Below are positions 6,431-8,639 of a stretch of DNA of 8,639 nucleotides, one piece after another. Each line of letters opens with the position of its first letter. Position 1 is the first letter of the stretch. The notes beneath the pieces were generated by a model, which did not search any database, had not been told where the DNA came from, and saw nothing but the letters and a program-made list of their open reading frames with translations. Source of the DNA: Proteobacteria bacterium UBA4656 (GTDB lineage Bacteria > Pseudomonadota > Gammaproteobacteria > Xanthomonadales > Ahniellaceae); contig DHLY01000144.1 in NCBI GenBank assembly GCA_002405525.1, forward strand, positions 545 through 9,183, in the 5' to 3' direction. The translations under genes were made by a program, and so were the position numbers.

Positions 6431-6535
6431 ACACCCGCGTTGGTCGCCTTGGCCGTGGAACCCCAGGCCGGGCGGCGCCCGCTCTGGTGCGGACACGCAC
6501 GGAAACGCCCCGGGTGTGGAGACGTGTTCAGAGGC
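6413..6535. mobile_element. MITE-like element with 25-bp imperfect terminal inverted repeats
   Basis: The segment 6413-6437 (GCCTCTGAACAGGTTTCCAC then ACCCG) matches the reverse complement of 6511-6535 at 23 of 25 positions; the core between the arms is 73 bp. Read outward, both arms end in TGTTCAGAGGC. Total size and structure fit a miniature inverted-repeat element or a remnant with only the ends of an insertion sequence. It has no coding capacity for a transposase. I find no convincing target-site duplication, and I cannot name the parent family. It ends 21 bp before the Fic start codon, so it may have replaced the gene's native upstream region. Confidence 0.55.
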
Positions 6536-6543
6536 CGGCTTGA

Positions 6544-6561
6544 TTCACGTTAATCCGTGAA
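6544..6561 (+). promoter_or_regulatory. Inverted repeat over the Fic start codon
   Basis: TTCACG (6544-6549) and CGTGAA (6556-6561) form perfect 6-bp arms around TTAATC. The right arm contains the GTG start codon at 6557-6559. It could be an operator for autoregulation or an mRNA hairpin that hides the start codon; chance is not excluded. Confidence 0.3.
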
Positions 6562-7753
6562 CCCGAAACAAAGCGCGACCTTGTTTGAGGATGCCGCCCT
6601 GCGCAGACCTCCGCCCGGACGCGATGTCGAGGTCGCCACGCCCGGCGAGCGCTTCCGCGCCTTCGTGCCGGCGCCGCTGCCGCCGCAACCGCCGGTCGAA
6701 TGGTCGCCGGTGCTGCGGCGCCGCTTCGACGACGCCCTGCTGGCCCTGGGCCGCCTCGATGCGCTGACCACCCACCTGCCGAACGCCGCCCTGCTGCGCT
6801 ACAGCTTCGTGCGCAAGGAGGCGGTGCTGTCCTCGCAGATCGAAGGCACGCAGTCGTCGTTCGCCGACCTGCTGCTGTACGAGATCGACGAACAGCCCGG
6901 CGTGCCGGTCGACGACGCGCGCGAGGTCAGTCGCTGTGTCGCCGCCCTCGACCACGGCCTCGCCGCATTGCGCGGTGGCCTGCCGCTGTCGATGCGCCTG
7001 ATCCGCGGCATGCACGAGGTGCTGATGGCGCATCCAGGCGGCCAGGCCAAGGCGCCAGGCGAGCTGCGCCGCTTGCAGGTCTGGATCGGCGGCACGCGGC
7101 CTGGCAACGCGGCCTTCGTGCCGCCCCCGGCCGATCAACTGGCCGCCTGCCTCACGCCGTTCGAGCGCTTCCTCAACGACGAACCCGAGCCCACGCCGCC
7201 GCTGCTCAAGGCCGCGCTCGCGCATGTCCAGTTCGAGACCATCCACCCCTTTCTCGACGGCAATGATCGCCTCGGTCGCCTGCTCATCGTGCTGCAACTC
7301 GTCGCCGAAGGCGTGCTGCGGGAGCCGATGCTCTATCCCAGCCTGTTCTTCAAGCGCCATCGCGCCCTGTACTACGAGTTGCTCAACGACGTGCGCCTGC
7401 ACGGCGACTGGGAGCGCTGGCTGGACTTCTTCGCCGAAGCGATCGAGACCAGCGCCACCCAGGCCGCGACGACCGCGAACGCCCTTCTGGCCCTCGTCAA
7501 CGCCGATCGCGATCGGATCGCAGGGCTCGGCCGCGCCGCCGCATCCGCGCTGGCCGTGCACCAGGCCCTGCAGCGGCGGCCGATTGCCAGCTCGGCGGCG
7601 ATTGGGAAGGCCACCCAGTTGACCGCGGCCACCGTGAACAAGTCGCTCGCGCACCTGGAACGTCTCGGTATCGTTGCCGAGATGACGAATCGGCAGCGCG
7701 GTCGCGTGTTCGGCTACCGAGACTACGTCGACCTTCTGACCCGCGAGTCGTGA
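6557..7753 (+). CDS. Fic family protein, class II, with C-terminal winged helix
   Basis: A 398-residue Fic enzyme; the family usually transfers AMP from ATP to a hydroxyl side chain of a target protein. Residues about 30-110 match the Fic N-terminal domain (FRAFVPAPLPP, GRLDAL) and include the inhibitory-helix motif S92-S-Q-I-E96-G97, which places it in class II, where the inhibitor precedes the core in the same chain. The flap is VWIGGTRPGNAAFVPPP (175-191). The core motif is HPFLDGNDRLGR (230-241), with catalytic His230; Asp237 stands where nearly all relatives have Gly. Residues about 340-390 form a winged helix-turn-helix (IGKATQLTAATVNKSLAHLERLGIV), suggesting DNA binding. The GTG at 6557 is the first possible start, since TAA lies in frame at 6551-6553; there is no clear ribosome binding site. 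It sits 599 bp before hsdM on the same strand; Fic genes are often found in type I R-M loci. Confidence 0.9.
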   Translation: MNPKQSATLFEDAALRRPPPGRDVEVATPGERFRAFVPAPLPPQPPVEWSPVLRRRFDDALLALGRLDALTTHLPNAALLRYSFVRKEAVLSSQIEGTQSSFADLLLYEIDEQPGVPVDDAREVSRCVAALDHGLAALRGGLPLSMRLIRGMHEVLMAHPGGQAKAPGELRRLQVWIGGTRPGNAAFVPPPADQLAACLTPFERFLNDEPEPTPPLLKAALAHVQFETIHPFLDGNDRLGRLLIVLQLVAEGVLREPMLYPSLFFKRHRALYYELLNDVRLHGDWERWLDFFAEAIETSATQAATTANALLALVNADRDRIAGLGRAAASALAVHQALQRRPIASSAAIGKATQLTAATVNKSLAHLERLGIVAEMTNRQRGRVFGYRDYVDLLTRES

Positions 7754-7822
7754 GACGCCCGCAACCCGGTCCCGCGATCCTTTCCTCGCCCCACAAAGCG
7801 CCATGACGCCACCCATGCGAAA

Positions 7823-7838
7823 GCGGCGCGGGCGCCGC
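7823..7838 (+). terminator. GC-rich hairpin downstream of the Fic gene
   Basis: GCGGCGC (7823-7829) and GCGCCGC (7832-7838) form a 7-bp perfect stem about 70 bp after the Fic stop. No T-run follows, so it is at best a weak or factor-dependent terminator. Confidence 0.3.
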
Positions 7839-7966
7839 GCACAGTGTTCACGTGCATCCCGCGCGAGAGGCGGCCTGGCTTCCCTGCAAACCTGACAATC
7901 ACCGTTACCGTTTCAAGGAAACGAGCATCCACCGCGCCGCCACCGGACAAAACCGACAGCAGGTTA

Positions 7967-8030
7967 GGGGTCATGCACCCTGGTCAGTTTTCGACGCGCA
8001 CCGGTGGTCAGTTTTGGGCGAGCGCCAACA
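7967..8030. mobile_element. Solitary IS21-family-like terminus (remnant)
   Basis: The decamer GGTCAGTTTT occurs at 7982-7991 and 8006-8015, a 24-bp period, within GGGGTCA..GGTCAGTTTTCGACGCGCACCGGTGGTCAGTTTTGGGCGAGCGCCAACA in abbreviated form (key pieces: TCGACGCGCACC between the repeats, GAGCGCCAACA at the right). Repeated GGTCAGTTTT blocks ending in CCAACA or TCAACA (TGT.. on the other strand) are the pattern I recall for ends of proteobacterial IS21-type elements. No istA or istB coding sequence is on either side, so this would be one orphan end at 8030 with the rest deleted. The family assignment is from memory. Confidence 0.45.
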
Positions 8031-8338
8031 CCGGTGAGACCACAGACGGGGTGCATTGGTGGAGAAGCACCCGTCCGCCCGCGTGAGCGCCGGGACCTTC
8101 GACGCTGACAGGACTCGCGGGCCGCGCCGAGTTGCCCGGCGCCCGGCCGTCTCCACATGCGCGCCGAATTGGGACGATGCCTCGGCAAGGCCACCCGCAG
8201 CCGATGCCCGCGCCGGTGCTGCCGGCAACCGTTTACCATCCCCGGACCGTCCAATGCGCCCAAAGCGATCGGTTCGGGCCCGGCAAACGGTCGCCATGGC
8301 CCGTTCGGCGGGATGACCCGACGGACGACGCACCACCC

Positions 8339-8343
8339 AAGGA
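8339..8343 (+). promoter_or_regulatory. Ribosome binding site of hsdM
   Basis: AAGGA lies 9 nt before the ATG at 8353, supporting that start. Confidence 0.6.
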
Positions 8344-8352
8344 TCCCGCCAC

Positions 8353-8639
8353 ATGATCACCGGCCCCATCAAATCCCAGATCGACCAGATCTGGAACGCC
8401 TTCTGGGCGGGCGGCATCGCCAACCCGATCGAGGTCATCGAGCAGCTGACCTATTTGCTCTTCATCCGCCGGCTCGACGACCTGCACACTCTGGAAGAAA
8501 ACAAGGCCAACCGGCTCAAGCAGCCGATGGCCCGGCGCATCTTCCCCGAGGGCCAGGACCCCAAGGGCCGCCCCTATGCGGACTGCCGCTGGTCGCGCTT
8601 CAAGCATTTCGCGCCGGCGGACATGTTCACCGTGGTGGG
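8353..8639 (+). CDS. hsdM: Type I restriction-modification methyltransferase subunit HsdM (5' partial)
   Basis: The first 95 codons of the modification subunit of a type I R-M system, which with HsdS methylates adenine in a bipartite DNA site and with HsdR forms the restriction complex. The visible part is the HsdM N-terminal helical domain, with hallmark segments DQIWNAFWAGGIANPIEVIE, QLTYLLFIRRLDD and RRIFPEGQD. The SAM-binding and NPPF motifs lie beyond the window edge. The start has an AAGGA site 9 nt upstream and agrees with the usual N-terminus of this subfamily. hsdS and hsdR are expected downstream. The Fic gene upstream on the same strand may belong to the same island. Confidence 0.93.
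   Translation, partial: MITGPIKSQIDQIWNAFWAGGIANPIEVIEQLTYLLFIRRLDDLHTLEENKANRLKQPMARRIFPEGQDPKGRPYADCRWSRFKHFAPADMFTVV

Larger units (their letters stand above)
7754..8352. other. Fic–hsdM intergenic region
   Basis: This 599-bp stretch has no open frame resembling a protein. It holds the GC hairpin at 7823-7838, a small hairpin CGTTTC-AAG-GAAACG (7909-7923), and the IS21-like terminus near 7967-8030. From 8031 to 8338 I see nothing recognisable beyond a 7-bp inverted pair ACCGTTT / AAACGGT flanking about 50 bp near 8226-8290. The hsdM promoter must lie here unless hsdM is read from the Fic promoter, but I cannot place it. Confidence 0.5.

Noticed and set aside
4781..6496. 571-codon minus-strand open frame opposite the M50 gene
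   Set aside because: Low-complexity Arg/Gln/His-rich product; the plus strand has a clear M50 active site in the same place.
6545..7816. 423-codon minus-strand open frame opposite the Fic gene
   Set aside because: No recognisable domain, and the plus strand encodes a full Fic protein with all motifs.
7723..7974. Minus-strand open frame beginning inside the IS21-like end (MTPNLLSVLSGGG..)
   Set aside because: I considered it as the start of a transposase gene, but it shows no helix-turn-helix or DDE motif and ends inside the Fic gene.

Overview
The window is very GC-rich DNA (strong G/C at third codon positions) whose gene content fits a gammaproteobacterium of the Xanthomonadales (Lysobacter/Luteimonas/Dokdonella-like). 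The pointers are short REP sequences of the GTGGGAGCGAGC type, a secreted NG-repeat/Ig-like protein ending in a DGFE-type tail, a cytochrome b561, and a Fic protein beside a type I restriction-modification locus. The taxon is inferred from style, not from a marker gene.

Left part (1-2425): a partial, unrecognised gene leaves the window on the minus strand (1-299). Divergent from it is a 90-codon remnant (405-677) of a secreted protein family whose longer member lies downstream (about 1316-2425). The remnant stops where a REP cluster begins (685-853; it includes a perfect 25-bp inverted repeat). Next comes what looks like an internally deleted, frameshifted fatty acid hydroxylase/sterol desaturase gene (884-1164). 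This stretch looks like a decayed accessory region.

Middle part (2587-6187): an intact cytochrome b561 (2587-3126, plus) converges, with a 14-bp gap, on an unusual 486-codon gene (3141-4601, minus). That gene joins a peptide deformylase domain to a complete threonine-dehydratase-like PLP domain, with both sets of catalytic residues visible. After 419 bp without a recognisable gene comes a site-2-protease-like (M50) membrane metallopeptidase with a helical C-terminal half (5021-6187, plus).

Right part (6188-8639): a 369-bp spacer carries a 123-bp segment bounded by 25-bp imperfect inverted repeats (MITE-like) and ends at a class II Fic protein gene (6557-7753). The Fic core motif has Asp in place of the usual second Gly. 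A 599-bp spacer follows, with what looks like a solitary IS21-type terminus (about 7967-8030), and then the start of hsdM (8353 onward, cut by the window edge). The right end is therefore probably the left border of a type I R-M/defence locus, with Fic as a possible associated member. No tRNA, rRNA or CRISPR array was seen. The deformylase-PLP fusion is the most unusual item; I see no evidence of a complete new multi-gene system.
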